In this document: piece after piece, positions 31,470 through 40,250 of the stretch | Layout: the number at the start of each line of letters is the position of its first letter | Position numbering within the stretch: position 1 is the stretch's first letter | From: JBCBSP01 sp964550935 | Lineage (GTDB): Bacteria; Pseudomonadota; Alphaproteobacteria; Caulobacterales; Maricaulaceae | DNA length: 47,711 bases | NCBI GenBank assembly: GCA_964550935.1 | Contig: CAZKBB010000016.1 | Location: forward strand, 1-47,711 | Reading direction: 5' to 3' | Notes under the pieces: model-generated | The model's database searches: none | The model's input: the letters and a program-made list of their open reading frames with translations, nothing else | What the model was told of the DNA's origin: nothing | Program-made: the position numbers and the translations under genes

Positions 31470-31501
31470 AAAAACGCGCCGAAGCAGAACGCTCCGGCGC
31501 G
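31470..31501 (-). terminator. Rho-independent terminator of the Cys-rich small gene
   Basis: Read on the minus strand, CGCGCCGGAGC-GTTCT-GCTTCGGCGCG is a strong hairpin followed by TTTTTC. It begins 9 bp after the stop of the gene at 31511-31687. This is the most canonical intrinsic terminator I found in the window. Confidence 0.85.
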
Positions 31502-31510
31502 GTTTCGATA

Positions 31511-31687
31511 TCAGGCCGAGGCCGCTTTCTGCGCGGCGCGGGCGGGATCTTCGCGATACTCGCCGCACCAGTCGCTCGCCGCGACGGTCGGCCATTCGGC
31601 CTTTCGGTCGCGGTCGGACGGCTGGGGCGCGTAGCGGCGGCACTCGTGATCGGCGGCGTTAAAGAAGCTGCACGTTTCGCACTGCAT
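31511..31687 (-). CDS. Small Cys-rich protein, unknown
   Basis: The 58-aa product from the ATG at 31685-31687 is MQCETCSFFNAADHECRRYA, then PQPSDRDRKAEWPTVAASDW and CGEYREDPARAAQKA. Four Cys (C-x2-C, C, and C before GEY) suggest a zinc or iron-sulphur site. A GGAGA ribosome binding site 6 nt upstream favours this ATG over the one at 31699. An own intrinsic terminator supports it as a real single gene. Similar short 'C-x2-C-x-F ... W-C-G-E-Y' proteins occur in alphaproteobacteria, without a known role. Confidence 0.7.
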   Translation of the reverse strand: MQCETCSFFNAADHECRRYAPQPSDRDRKAEWPTVAASDWCGEYREDPARAAQKAASA

Positions 31688-31855
31688 CGGTGTCTCCATC
31701 GTCGCTTACTGGCGTATACGCGCCGACGTAGAAGAAGTTCCAACGAAATCAATTTCTTGCAAGTGATAGTCAACCGCGGTCGGTGGCGGAAGCGATGCGA
31801 GCGACGTCCACGAGCGCGAGGACCGGCCGAGCGGACAAAAAGGAGATCGGAAAAC

Positions 31856-31931
<76 letters not shown>

Positions 31932-32007
31932 GCCGGGCGCGCACGTATAATCGCGCCGCGGCCGCGAGACAAGCCGCGAAAGCGGCGGGTTCGACGGCGC
32001 GCGGCCC

Positions 32008-32706
32008 CTAACCCGCCTTGGTGCTTTTGAAGCGGGCGAGTTCTTCGATGAGGGGGCGGGCGAGGCCTTCGAACAGGGTCTTCAGGCCCTCGCTGGGGCG
32101 CGCGTCCGGGCTGTCGTTGCGGATCACCAGATGGGCGTGTTCGCGCGAGGGCGCGGTCCAGGCGTGGTGCATCGGCCGGACGGTGGAGAGATACTGAGCC
32201 ACGACCGACTGCGGGGTGCGCCCGCGCTCGTTCACGTCGCGCAGAAGCCGGCGCGCCAGGCGCACGTCGTCGGGCGCCTCGACATAGACGCGCAGGTCGA
32301 ACAGGTCGCGCAGGGCCGGGTCGGCGAACAGGTGGATGCCCTCCACGATGATCACGTCCGCGGGCGGGATCGGCCGCGTGTCGGCGCGGCGGCGATGGAT
32401 GGAGAAGTCGTAGATCGGCCCGGCGACGGTCTCCCCGCGCTTGAGCGCCGCCAGCTGCTCGGCGAGCAGGGCGTGATCGCGCGCTTCGGGATGGTCGAAA
32501 TTAAACCGCGCCGCGTCGAAATCCGGCTTCGCGCCGTGGTCGCCGTAGTAATCATCCTCGGCCAGCACGAGGGCTGACAGCGGCGCGGCGGCGCGCGCGG
32601 CGGCGTGGGCGATCTCGGTCTTGCCCGAGGCCGAGCCGCCGCTGACCCCGATGGTCAGGCGGTCGCGGACAGGCTCGCTGGCGGCGGCGGAAACGGTCGC
32701 GGTCAT
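32008..32706 (-). CDS. Uridine kinase-like P-loop kinase
   Basis: The 232-aa protein has Walker A (IGVSGGSASGKTEIAHA), an acidic loop (VLAEDDYYGDHG), FDHPEARDHALLAEQL, YDFSIHRRR and VIIVEGIHLFADPALRDLFD. This is the order of uridine kinase/phosphoribulokinase family members (Udk). It would phosphorylate uridine or cytidine with ATP or GTP for pyrimidine salvage. The N-terminal 15 residues are a non-conserved extension. It follows the hemY-like gene by 18 bp on the same strand and may be read with the heme block. Confidence 0.82.
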   Translation of the reverse strand: MTATVSAAASEPVRDRLTIGVSGGSASGKTEIAHAAARAAAPLSALVLAEDDYYGDHGAKPDFDAARFNFDHPEARDHALLAEQLAALKRGETVAGPIYDFSIHRRRADTRPIPPADVIIVEGIHLFADPALRDLFDLRVYVEAPDDVRLARRLLRDVNERGRTPQSVVAQYLSTVRPMHHAWTAPSREHAHLVIRNDSPDARPSEGLKTLFEGLARPLIEELARFKSTKAG

Positions 32707-32724
32707 GGCCGCGTGTTAGCCGCT

Positions 32725-34251
32725 CTAGCGCTCCTCGTCGACGCCTGGATCGTCCGGCGCGCGGCCCGGCTTGAAATAGGGCGAGACGGGCTCGTGGCGG
32801 CGCGGCGTCTCCGGCGCACCGCCGGGCGCGGGCGTGGTCTCCGGCGCGTCCGGGGTGCGGCCCGCCGCGTCCGGCTCGGACCGGGTTGTCTTGCGTTTGC
32901 CCGGCGCCGCGAGAAGCGCCGTTTCGGGCACCGCCTCAGCAGCGATCTCATAGCGCTCGTGACGCGGGTGGATCAGCTCGGCCTCGTCGCCGAAGGCGAA
33001 CACCATGCGCCGCCAGTCCGCCTCCGAAAAGGCGAAGGCCGCCCCGCTCGCGTCGATATCGGACCAGTCCGGCTCGCCCGGCGCATGGGCCGCGCGCGCC
33101 ATGTAGCGCCGGGCGGCCTCTTCGCGCTCTTCAAGACGCGCCAGCCGCGCGGCGAGCGCCAGAAGCCTCGCGCTGGGGGCGGGGACGGTCAGCAGCGGCT
33201 CCAGCTCAGCGCGCGCGGCGTCGGGGTCTTCCCCCTCGAGGGAAAGATCCGCGCGCAGGATCGCGCTCTCGCGATGGTGCGGGTTCAGATCGGCGAGGGT
33301 TCGCAGTCGCGCGGCGCGCTTGGGCTTGGAGTCCGACTTTCGAAGCGCGGCGTAGGCGCGCGCGATCGCCGGGTGGGGCCGGGCCTTCCAGGCCGACTCC
33401 ATCAGCTCCGCGGCGCGCTTGTGGCGGCGCTTGGCGGCGAGCAGCCGGCCCGCCGCGGCGGCGGCCGGGGGAAAGTCCGGCGCGATCGAGGCGGCCTTCT
33501 CGGCGAGCTCGGCGGCCTTGTCCGGGTCGGCCTTTTCAAGCTCCATCGCCTGAACGGTCAACAGCACGGCGCGACGCCGGCGCGCCGGTTCGGGCCGGAT
33601 ATGACCGCGGCGTTCACCCTCCTTGAGGGTGTCGAGCGCGTCGGCCCAGCGCGCCTGCGCGATCTGGGCGTCGAACAGGGCGTGGAAGGCCCACTCCACC
33701 GTGCGGGTCTCCTTAAAGGCGTCCCCGGCGTGGATCAGCGCGCGGGCCGGATCGCCGCGGGCTTCAGCGGCGGCGGCCAGGCCCTTGCGCGCCACCAGGC
33801 GCGTGCGCGGATCCTCCAGCATCGCCTCGTAATGCGCTTCGGCGCTTTGCAGATCGCCGGCGGCTTCGGCCGCGCGCGCCGCCAGAAGCCGCGACAGGGC
33901 GGGCCGGTCCAGCATGGCGTCGGCGCGCGCGGCATGGCGTACGGCCAGTTCGCCCTGGCCGGAGGCGGCCGCGATCAGCGCGCGCTCCAACGCGTCGAAG
34001 CCCTGCTCGCGACGGCGACGGCCGCGAAAGCGCTTCCAGGCGTCCGGCGCGGTCCAGGCCAGGATCACCACGCGCCAGATCAGCACCAGAAGGAAGGTGA
34101 AGACGATCAGGAGCGCGGCGCCCAGCGCGGCGGAGGTCTCCGCGCGCCAGCCCAGGAACTCGATCGTCAGCGACCCGGGGTTGAGCGTCAGCCAGACCGC
34201 CGCGATCGCGGTCGCCACGCACAGGACGACGGTGAGGATCAGGCGGATCAT
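32725..34251 (-). CDS. hemY: HemY-type TPR membrane protein of the heme operon
   Basis: The 508-aa protein has two N-terminal transmembrane segments (about 1-21 MIRLILTVVLCVATAIAAVW, and 42-65 ALGAALLIVFTFLLVLIW). A long TPR-type helical region follows: RGRRRREQGFDALERALIAA, ARADAMLDRPALSRLLAARA, AEAHYEAMLEDP. This is the proteobacterial HemY (HemYx) that accompanies hemC-hemD, not protoporphyrinogen oxidase. A role in coproporphyrin/heme homeostasis is known only loosely. The C-terminal 80 residues are Pro/Thr-rich and disordered. The start overlaps the mitofilin-like gene stop by 4 bp. Confidence 0.87.
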   Translation of the reverse strand: MIRLILTVVLCVATAIAAVWLTLNPGSLTIEFLGWRAETSAALGAALLIVFTFLLVLIWRVVILAWTAPDAWKRFRGRRRREQGFDALERALIAAASGQGELAVRHAARADAMLDRPALSRLLAARAAEAAGDLQSAEAHYEAMLEDPRTRLVARKGLAAAAEARGDPARALIHAGDAFKETRTVEWAFHALFDAQIAQARWADALDTLKEGERRGHIRPEPARRRRAVLLTVQAMELEKADPDKAAELAEKAASIAPDFPPAAAAAGRLLAAKRRHKRAAELMESAWKARPHPAIARAYAALRKSDSKPKRAARLRTLADLNPHHRESAILRADLSLEGEDPDAARAELEPLLTVPAPSARLLALAARLARLEEREEAARRYMARAAHAPGEPDWSDIDASGAAFAFSEADWRRMVFAFGDEAELIHPRHERYEIAAEAVPETALLAAPGKRKTTRSEPDAAGRTPDAPETTPAPGGAPETPRRHEPVSPYFKPGRAPDDPGVDEER

Positions 34252-35522
34252 CGGGCGGTCTCCTCCACCAGCGTTTCACGCATGGCGCCGAGCGCGGCCT
34301 CCAGTTGCAGCCGGTCGCGCGCGCGCGCGATCCAGGGCGAGACCGCCTCGCCCGGCGCGCCTTCAAGGCCTGCGGCGGCGTCGACCGCGCCGTCGAGATC
34401 GCCCTCGGCGAGCCGGGCGCTCGCGCTGTCGATCAGACCTTGCGCGTCCTCGCCGGCCTCGCCCGCGGCGGGGCTGACCGCAACCAGGCCGAAGAAGGAG
34501 CGTCGCCGGCCTGCGGCTTCGAGCGCGGCCTCGCGCGGGAAGCTCTCGCGCAGCGCCTCGCGGGTCGGCGCGCCGTTGCGCGCGATGGACTCCAGCGCCT
34601 CGATCTGCGGCGCGTTCGCCCAGACGCGGGCCAGAGCCGCGCGTTCGGCCTCGAACGGATCGCCGGAGCGCGCCGCGTCGGCGAGCGCGGCGAGGGCGAG
34701 CGCGCGTTCGCCGGTCTGCGCGTCAGGGCCTTCGCGCGCGGCCTCGGCCGCGTCGCCGGCTTGGCGGGCGAGCGTTTCGGCGCGTTCGGCCCGGCTTGCG
34801 GCGGCGTCGATGCGCGCTTGAGCCTCGTCCAGGCGCGTGGCCAGCCTCGCGACCCGGTCGGACAGCTCATCAAGGCGGGCGCGCACCGCGTCGAGCGCGG
34901 CGACGGGCGCGGCCCCGCCCTCGGCCTGGGCCGGCGCCCGACTCTCCACAGCGGCGACGGCCGATTGCGCGCCGCGCGCGGCATCGAGCGCGGTCGCGGC
35001 CGAGCTTTGCGCGCTGTCGGCGGCCTGGCGCGCGGTCCGCACGGCGGTTTCAAGCGCCCCGACCCGATCGCGCAGGCCGGCGACGTCCGGCGCGTCGCCC
35101 GACGCGCCAGCGCCGCCCGACGGCGCGTCTTCGAGCGCCGAGACGCGCTGGTTCAAATCGGCGAGCGCGTCGGCGCGCAGATCGAGCGCGCCGAGCTCCT
35201 CCTCCACCGCGGCGATGCGCGATTGCAGCGCGTCGAGCTCGCGCTGGCTCGCCATCTGACGCTCCAGCTCCACGATGCGCGCCGAGAGGGTGGCCGAGCC
35301 CTCCGGCTGGCGCAGCGCGCCTGGCGCGTAGCGCTCGATCACGAAGGCGGTCGCGCCGCCGATCGCCGCGGCGAGCAGCGCCAGGGCGACCGCGCCGATC
35401 CAGCCCGGGCCGGAGCCTGTCTTACCCGGTTCCGGCGCGTCGTCTGAGGCCGGCTCGAACTCGGCGTCGACCGGCTCGGGTTCGCCCTCTGGCGTGTCGG
35501 GCTGGCTGTCTTTGTCGGCCAT
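34248..35522 (-). CDS. Mitofilin-like membrane protein (COG4223)
   Basis: The 424-aa product from the ATG at 35520-35522 (MADKDSQPDTPEGEPEPVDA) has an acidic N-terminus. One transmembrane segment spans about 41-60 (WIGAVALALLAAAIGGATAF). A very long Ala/Arg/Glu coiled coil (about 75-270) and a C-terminal helical mitofilin-type domain follow (AGEAVSPWIARARDRLQLEA near the end). Alphaproteobacterial homologues of mitofilin/Mic60 occur exactly between hemD and hemY, where they are linked to membrane curvature. It is coupled to hemY by ATGA overlap. Confidence 0.82.
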   Translation of the reverse strand: MADKDSQPDTPEGEPEPVDAEFEPASDDAPEPGKTGSGPGWIGAVALALLAAAIGGATAFVIERYAPGALRQPEGSATLSARIVELERQMASQRELDALQSRIAAVEEELGALDLRADALADLNQRVSALEDAPSGGAGASGDAPDVAGLRDRVGALETAVRTARQAADSAQSSAATALDAARGAQSAVAAVESRAPAQAEGGAAPVAALDAVRARLDELSDRVARLATRLDEAQARIDAAASRAERAETLARQAGDAAEAAREGPDAQTGERALALAALADAARSGDPFEAERAALARVWANAPQIEALESIARNGAPTREALRESFPREAALEAAGRRRSFFGLVAVSPAAGEAGEDAQGLIDSASARLAEGDLDGAVDAAAGLEGAPGEAVSPWIARARDRLQLEAALGAMRETLVEETAR

Positions 35523-35627
35523 GGGACTATCCGCTTGAAGCGTGAGACGTCGCCGAAGCGATACGCGCGGGAGTCTAGGCGTGTTCCCCCGGCTGCGCCA
35601 ACACGACAACACGGTCCCGCCTGCCGG

Positions 35628-36362
35628 TCACCGCAACGGTGCGACCTGAGCGAGCGCTTCAAGCAAGGCAGCCTCATCGGGCGAAGGCGCGATCGCAAGC
35701 GAGCGCACGCCCGCTTGGCGCAAAGGCGTCGCCGCCGCCTCTGAGATCGCCGCGGACGGGGTTGCGCGCGCGGCGTCGCGAAGCCCGGCCGCATCGGCGA
35801 GCGCGATCCAGCGCCGCGCTCCGGCGGCGGAATGGATCATGACCGCGGCGAGATCGCCCGCGCCGAGCGCGCGCGTCGCAGCCCTGCTCAGTTCGGCGAC
35901 CGGGCTCATGCGATAGACGACCGCCTCGACACAGGCGACGCCCGCGCCGGCCAGTGCGCCTGAAAGGTCACCGGCGGCGTCCTCGCCGCGCACGTGAGCC
36001 ACGCCGGACACGCCCGACTTGACGATGACGCGCGCCAGCGCCGCGACATCGCCCGATGCGCTCGTCACCTTGGTGAAGCCCGCCTCACGCGCGGCCTCGC
36101 CCGTGGCCTCGCCCACGGCGAAGATCGCCACGTTGCGACCGATCGCCGTGGCGTACAACGCACGTGCGGCATGCGCGCTGGTCAGCGCGATCGCCGGGGC
36201 GGTCTTCAACGCCGCGCCCAGGGCCTCCGGCGTCATCAGCGGCTCGCGCACCGCCACCGGCGCGACGAGCGGCGCGTAGCCGAGCGCCTGCGCCCGGGCG
36301 GCGGTGCGCGACGCGCCGGGCTCTGAGCGGGTGATCAGGACCAGGGGCTGAGCCGCGCTCAT
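35628..36362 (-). CDS. hemD: Uroporphyrinogen-III synthase
   Basis: The 244-aa enzyme closes hydroxymethylbilane to uroporphyrinogen III with inversion of ring D. Sequence conservation is low in this family. The pattern PLVLITRSEPGASRTAARAQ at the start, ALTSAHAARALYATAIGRNV, FAVGEATGEAAREAGF and VMIHSAAGARRWIALA fits the U4 synthase domain. Overlap with the hemC stop (4 bp) confirms the call. A 105-bp gap separates it from the mitofilin-like gene. Confidence 0.9.
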   Translation of the reverse strand: MSAAQPLVLITRSEPGASRTAARAQALGYAPLVAPVAVREPLMTPEALGAALKTAPAIALTSAHAARALYATAIGRNVAIFAVGEATGEAAREAGFTKVTSASGDVAALARVIVKSGVSGVAHVRGEDAAGDLSGALAGAGVACVEAVVYRMSPVAELSRAATRALGAGDLAAVMIHSAAGARRWIALADAAGLRDAARATPSAAISEAAATPLRQAGVRSLAIAPSPDEAALLEALAQVAPLR

Positions 36363-37318
36363 CCGGTCTCCGCGATGGCCCGGCGCAGGGCTTCGCCGCC
36401 GTCTGCGCCGACCTCGGCGCCGAGCGCGCGGCCGAGCCGGTCGGCGGCGTCGAATGGATCAGATCCGAGTTCGGCTTCGCCCGACGCGCCCCAGCGCGTC
36501 GCGCCGTCCGGCGTCAGCGCTTCGCCGCGCAGGGACAAGGTCTCGCCCTGAATGACGGCGTAGGCGGCGATGGGCGTACGGCACGAGCCGTCGAGCGCGG
36601 CGAGGAAGGCGCGCTCGGCGACCGCACAGATCCGCGTCGGCGGGTGATCGATGCGCGCGAGCGCGGCGCGCGCCTCCTCATCGTCGGAGCGGATCTCCAT
36701 GCCCACCGCGCCCTGGGCGCAGGCGGGAAGCATCTCGTCGGGCTCGAGCGCGGGCCGCTCGGCTTCCGCCCGGCCCAGGCGGCGCAGCCCGGCGCGCGCC
36801 AGGAAGGTGGCGTCGGCCTCGCCGGCCTTCAGCTTGGCCAGGCGCGTATCCACATTGCCGCGCATCAGGACCGGCTTCAGATCGGGGCGCACGTTCAGCG
36901 CCTGGGCCTGACGCCGGATCGAGGCGGTGCCGAGCCTTGCGCCTTCGGGCAGGTCGGCGAGCCGGGCCGCGCCGTCGCTGGACAACAGCACGTCGCGCGG
37001 ATCCTCGCGTTCCATCATGGCGGCGATCTCCAGGCCCGGCGGCAGCGTCGTGGGCACGTCCTTCATGGAGTGCACCGCGAAGGCCGCCTCGCCGTTGAGC
37101 AGCGCGACCTCCAGCTCCTTCGTGAACAGGCCCTTGCCCCCGGCCGCCAGAAGCGCGCGGTCGGTGATCTGATCGCCCGTCGTCGTCATGCCGAGGATCG
37201 GGAAGGCCTCCCGCCCGTCGAGCCCGTGGGCGTCGGCGAGCGCGGCCTGCAGGGCGTGGGCCTGCGCCAGGGCGAGCGGGGAGGTGCGTGTGGCGATGGC
37301 GAGGGGACGGTTCGGCAC
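36359..37318 (-). CDS. hemC: Hydroxymethylbilane synthase (porphobilinogen deaminase)
   Basis: The 319-aa enzyme polymerises four porphobilinogens. The catalytic Asp is in VHSMKDVPTTLPPGL and the dipyrromethane-attaching Cys in ALDGSCRTPIAAYAV. RTSPLALAQAHALQAAL is the N-terminal signature and GTASIRRQAQAL the substrate loop. It heads the minus-strand operon hemC-hemD-mitofilin-hemY and is divergent from tsaD, with 91 bp between starts. Confidence 0.97.
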   Translation of the reverse strand: MPNRPLAIATRTSPLALAQAHALQAALADAHGLDGREAFPILGMTTTGDQITDRALLAAGGKGLFTKELEVALLNGEAAFAVHSMKDVPTTLPPGLEIAAMMEREDPRDVLLSSDGAARLADLPEGARLGTASIRRQAQALNVRPDLKPVLMRGNVDTRLAKLKAGEADATFLARAGLRRLGRAEAERPALEPDEMLPACAQGAVGMEIRSDDEEARAALARIDHPPTRICAVAERAFLAALDGSCRTPIAAYAVIQGETLSLRGEALTPDGATRWGASGEAELGSDPFDAADRLGRALGAEVGADGGEALRRAIAETG

Positions 37319-37409
37319 GGGGCTTCAGCCTTTCAAAGCGCGGGTCGACGCGAGCGGGCGCGATGGCGCGCCTGGTTGCCGCGGGCGTGAACAGGCGCTA
37401 ACGCACTCC

Positions 37410-38564
37410 ATGATGGCGTTACCGCAAGCCTCCCCGAACAGGCAACCTGATGATAGCGCGCGCGCGGGCGCGCCGGTCACGGTTCTCGGTCTGGAATCAA
37501 GCTGCGACGATTCCGCGGCCGCGATCGTGCGCCTGCATCCGGACGGGCGCGCCGAGGTGCTCGCCGAGACGGTGCGCGCGCAAACCGACGATCATGCGCC
37601 TTATGGCGGGGTGGTGCCCGAGATCGCCGCGCGCGCCCACGCCGAGATCATCGACACGCTCGCCGCCCAGGTGCTTGGCGAGGCGGGGCTGTCGCTCGAC
37701 GAGGTCGACGCGATCGCAGCGACCGCCGGGCCGGGCCTGATCGGCGGGGTGATGGCCGCCCTGATGACCGCCAAAGGCCTCGCCTACGGCGCGGGTAAGC
37801 CGCTGGTCGCGGTGAACCATCTTGAAGGCCATGCGCTTTCGCCGCGCCTGACCGAGCCCTTGGACTTTCCCTATTTGCTGCTGCTGGTCTCGGGCGGGCA
37901 TACCCAGCTCGTCTCGGTGGAAGGCGTGGGCGTGATGCGCCGTCTCGGCTCCACGATCGACGATGCGGCCGGGGAGGCGTTCGACAAGACCTCCAAGATC
38001 CTGGGTCTCGGCTTTCCGGGAGGCCCCGCGGTGGAGGCGGCGGCGCGCGAGGCTGGCGATCCGTCGCGCTTTGCGCTGCCGCGCATGCTCTCGCGCGATC
38101 CCAGCTGCAACGTCTCCTTCGCGGGGCTCAAGACCGCGGCGAAGCGGGCCTGGGACGGGCTCCAGACGCCAGGCGAGGTCGATCGCAACGATCTCGCCGC
38201 CGGCGTGCAGGCCGAGATCGCGCGTCACCTGGCCGAGCGTTCAAGCCGCGCCATGGCGGTGTTCCTGAAAGATCATGCGCCTGATGCGCCGGTCTTCGTG
38301 GCGGCCGGCGGGGTCGCCGCGAACGCCGCCGTGCGCCAGGCGCTGCAGTCGGCGGCCGCCGAACACGGCTTCACCTTCATCGCGCCGCCCGAGAAATACT
38401 GCACCGACAACGCCGCCATGATCGCGCTGGCTGGCGCGGAGCGCTTTCGCCGCGGCCTCGTGGACGGGCTCGACGCGGCGGCGCGCGCCCGCTGGCCGCT
38501 GGATGAAGACGCCGCGAGCGCCGATCCGGCCTCGGGCGGCGGACGCAAGGGGCCCAAGGCCTGA
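37410..38564 (+). CDS. tsaD: tRNA N6-threonylcarbamoyladenosine transferase TsaD
   Basis: The product is 384 aa from the ATG at 37410 (an ATG follows at 37413). The N-terminal GLESSCDDSAAAIVRL, the metal-binding VNHLEGHALSPRL (H-x-x-x-H), LLVSGGHTQLV, GEAFDKTSKILGLGFPGG and VFVAAGGVAANAAVRQAL are the ASKHA-fold motifs. TsaD transfers threonylcarbamoyl to A37 of ANN-reading tRNAs with TsaB and TsaE. The N-terminal 28 and C-terminal 30 residues are extra, variable sequence. It is the first of a tsaD-gpsA cotranscribed pair and is divergent from hemC, as commonly in alphaproteobacteria. Confidence 0.96.
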   Translation: MMALPQASPNRQPDDSARAGAPVTVLGLESSCDDSAAAIVRLHPDGRAEVLAETVRAQTDDHAPYGGVVPEIAARAHAEIIDTLAAQVLGEAGLSLDEVDAIAATAGPGLIGGVMAALMTAKGLAYGAGKPLVAVNHLEGHALSPRLTEPLDFPYLLLLVSGGHTQLVSVEGVGVMRRLGSTIDDAAGEAFDKTSKILGLGFPGGPAVEAAAREAGDPSRFALPRMLSRDPSCNVSFAGLKTAAKRAWDGLQTPGEVDRNDLAAGVQAEIARHLAERSSRAMAVFLKDHAPDAPVFVAAGGVAANAAVRQALQSAAAEHGFTFIAPPEKYCTDNAAMIALAGAERFRRGLVDGLDAAARARWPLDEDAASADPASGGGRKGPKA

Positions 38565-38590
38565 CGCGGGCCGGCAGCGGGGGAGCGGCT

Positions 38591-39592
38591 ATGTCCAAGA
38601 TCGAGCATGTGGGCGTGATCGGCGCGGGCGCTTGGGGAACCGCGCTGGCGCTGGCCGCAGCGCGCGCCGGGCGACGGGTCACGCTGCAGGCCCACGAGCG
38701 CGAAACCGCGCAGGCGATCAATGAGACGCGTGAGAACCCGGACTTCCTCCCCGATGTGACGCTGCCCGAGGCGATCACGGCGACGACCGCGCTTGAGGAT
38801 CTCGCCGGCGCCGGCGCGGTTCTGGCCGTCGCCCCGGCCCAGCATCTGCGCGGCGTTCTCAACGCCTATGCGCCCTATCATCAAGACGACCGCGCGGTCG
38901 TCCTGTGCGCCAAGGGGATCGAGCGCGGCACGCTGAAGCTGATGAGCGAGGTGCTCGCCGAGACGATCCCGCACGCCGTCCCCGCCGCCCTGTCAGGGCC
39001 CAGCTTCGCGGCCGACGTGGCGCGCGGCCTGCCCACGGCGGTGACGCTCGCCTGCGAGGACGCCGCGCTGGGCGAGACGCTGATGGGCGCGATCGGCTCG
39101 CCGGGCTTCCGGCCCTATCTCGCCGACGATCTGGTCGGGGTCGAGATCGGCGGGGCGGTGAAGAACGTGCTCGCCATCGCGGCGGGCATCGTGGAGGGCA
39201 AGGGGCTCGGCAAGTCCGCCCACGCCGCCCTGATCTCGCGAGGCTTTGCAGAGATGGGCCGGCTCGCCGAGGCGCTGGGCGCCAAGCGCGAGACGCTGGC
39301 GGGGTTGTGCGGGCTCGGCGATCTGGTGCTGACCTGCTCCTCGCCGCAATCGCGCAACATGTCCTGCGGGCTGGCGCTGGGGCGCGGCGAGGCGCTGGAG
39401 ACCATTCTGGGCGCGCGACGCGCCGTGACCGAGGGCGTCGCCACGGCGCCCGGCGTCGTGGCGCTGGCCCATCGCCACGGCGTGGAGATGCCGATCTGCG
39501 AGGCGGTGGACGCGGTGCTCTCGGGGCGCCTTGATGTGGACGCGGCCATCGAAGCCCTGCTCGCCCGCCCGTTCAAACCCGAAGCCGTCTGA
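38591..39592 (+). CDS. gpsA: Glycerol-3-phosphate dehydrogenase [NAD(P)+]
   Basis: The 333-aa enzyme reduces dihydroxyacetone phosphate to sn-glycerol-3-phosphate for phospholipid synthesis. The NAD fold is VGVIGAGAWGTALALAAARA, followed by VLCAKGIERGTLKLMSEVL and ALSGPSFAADVARG. The catalytic Lys is in EIGGAVKNVLAIAAGIVEG. GLCGLGDLVLTCSS and SRNMSCGLALGRGE complete the family pattern. It begins 27 bp after tsaD and precedes the yciI-like gene by 26 bp. Confidence 0.97.
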   Translation: MSKIEHVGVIGAGAWGTALALAAARAGRRVTLQAHERETAQAINETRENPDFLPDVTLPEAITATTALEDLAGAGAVLAVAPAQHLRGVLNAYAPYHQDDRAVVLCAKGIERGTLKLMSEVLAETIPHAVPAALSGPSFAADVARGLPTAVTLACEDAALGETLMGAIGSPGFRPYLADDLVGVEIGGAVKNVLAIAAGIVEGKGLGKSAHAALISRGFAEMGRLAEALGAKRETLAGLCGLGDLVLTCSSPQSRNMSCGLALGRGEALETILGARRAVTEGVATAPGVVALAHRHGVEMPICEAVDAVLSGRLDVDAAIEALLARPFKPEAV

Positions 39593-39617
39593 GCCGCCGA
39601 TACGAGGATGACGCCCA

Positions 39618-39914
39618 ATGCTCTTCGCTGTGACCTGCACTGACCGGGAAGGCGCGCTCCAAACGCGCCTGGATAACCGCGCCGCGCATCTGGAGTGGGC
39701 GGGCGCTGACGGCTCGCCGGTGAAGATGGGCGGGCCGCTTCTGGACCGGGAGGGGTCGCCGGCCGGCTCGCTCCTGATCGTGGAGGCCGAGGACGAGGCG
39801 GCCCTGCGCGCATTGCTCGCCGAGGACCCTTACGCCAAGGCGGGCCTGTTCCAGGACGTGTTCTGGATGCCGTTCAAGTGGACTCTGAACGCGCCGGAGG
39901 ATCTCGCCGCATGA
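39618..39914 (+). CDS. YciI family protein
   Basis: The 98-aa protein has the ferredoxin-like fold with the conserved His-Asp region: ALQTRLDNRAAHLEWAG (RAAHL), KMGGPLLDREGSPAGSLLIV and EDPYAKAGLFQDVFWMPFKW. YciI proteins are small dimers with a pseudo-active site, possibly decarboxylase-like; their role is unknown. Its TGA overlaps the ATG of the Rieske gene (ATGA), so the two are translationally coupled downstream of gpsA. Confidence 0.87.
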   Translation: MLFAVTCTDREGALQTRLDNRAAHLEWAGADGSPVKMGGPLLDREGSPAGSLLIVEAEDEAALRALLAEDPYAKAGLFQDVFWMPFKWTLNAPEDLAA

Positions 39915-40243
39915 GCCTGCCCGAGCCTGGAACCGATCTTGGCGCGCTAGACGATCTCGCCGATCCCGGCGCGAAGCCGGCCGATTGGGCGGGTACGCCG
40001 GTCCTGCTGGCGCGCTCGGGCGAGACCGTGCGCGCCTATGTGAACGTGTGCCCGCACCAGGGCCGCCCGCTCTCCCTGCCCTCGGGCAAGACGCTGGTGA
40101 GCGAGGCGAAGTTCATCGTCTGCCCGTTTCACGGGGCGAGCTTCGAGATCGACAGCGGCGCCTGCGCCGGCGGCCCTGCGGGCAAGGCCGGGCTCAAGCC
40201 GGTCCCGGTCGAGGTGAGGAACGGGCGCATCCTTGCGGCGTGA
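39911..40243 (+). CDS. Rieske [2Fe-2S] domain protein
   Basis: The 110-aa protein is a single Rieske domain. Box 1 is VNVCPHQGRPLSL (C-x-H) and box 2 is FIVCPFHGASFEIDSG (C-x-x-H), giving the two-Cys, two-His cluster. There is no signal peptide, so it is a cytosolic ferredoxin of the NirD/toluene-dioxygenase-ferredoxin type. The redox partner is not encoded nearby. Coupling to the YciI gene suggests a shared, unknown function. The start at 39911 is set by the overlap. Confidence 0.9.
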   Translation: MSLPEPGTDLGALDDLADPGAKPADWAGTPVLLARSGETVRAYVNVCPHQGRPLSLPSGKTLVSEAKFIVCPFHGASFEIDSGACAGGPAGKAGLKPVPVEVRNGRILAA

Positions 40244-40250
40244 GACAGGC

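Noticed and set aside
32605..34821. 738-codon plus-strand frame opposite hemY and the mitofilin-like gene
   Set aside because: It is a long frame caused by high GC at third positions; it has no domain, and the minus-strand genes have clear families.
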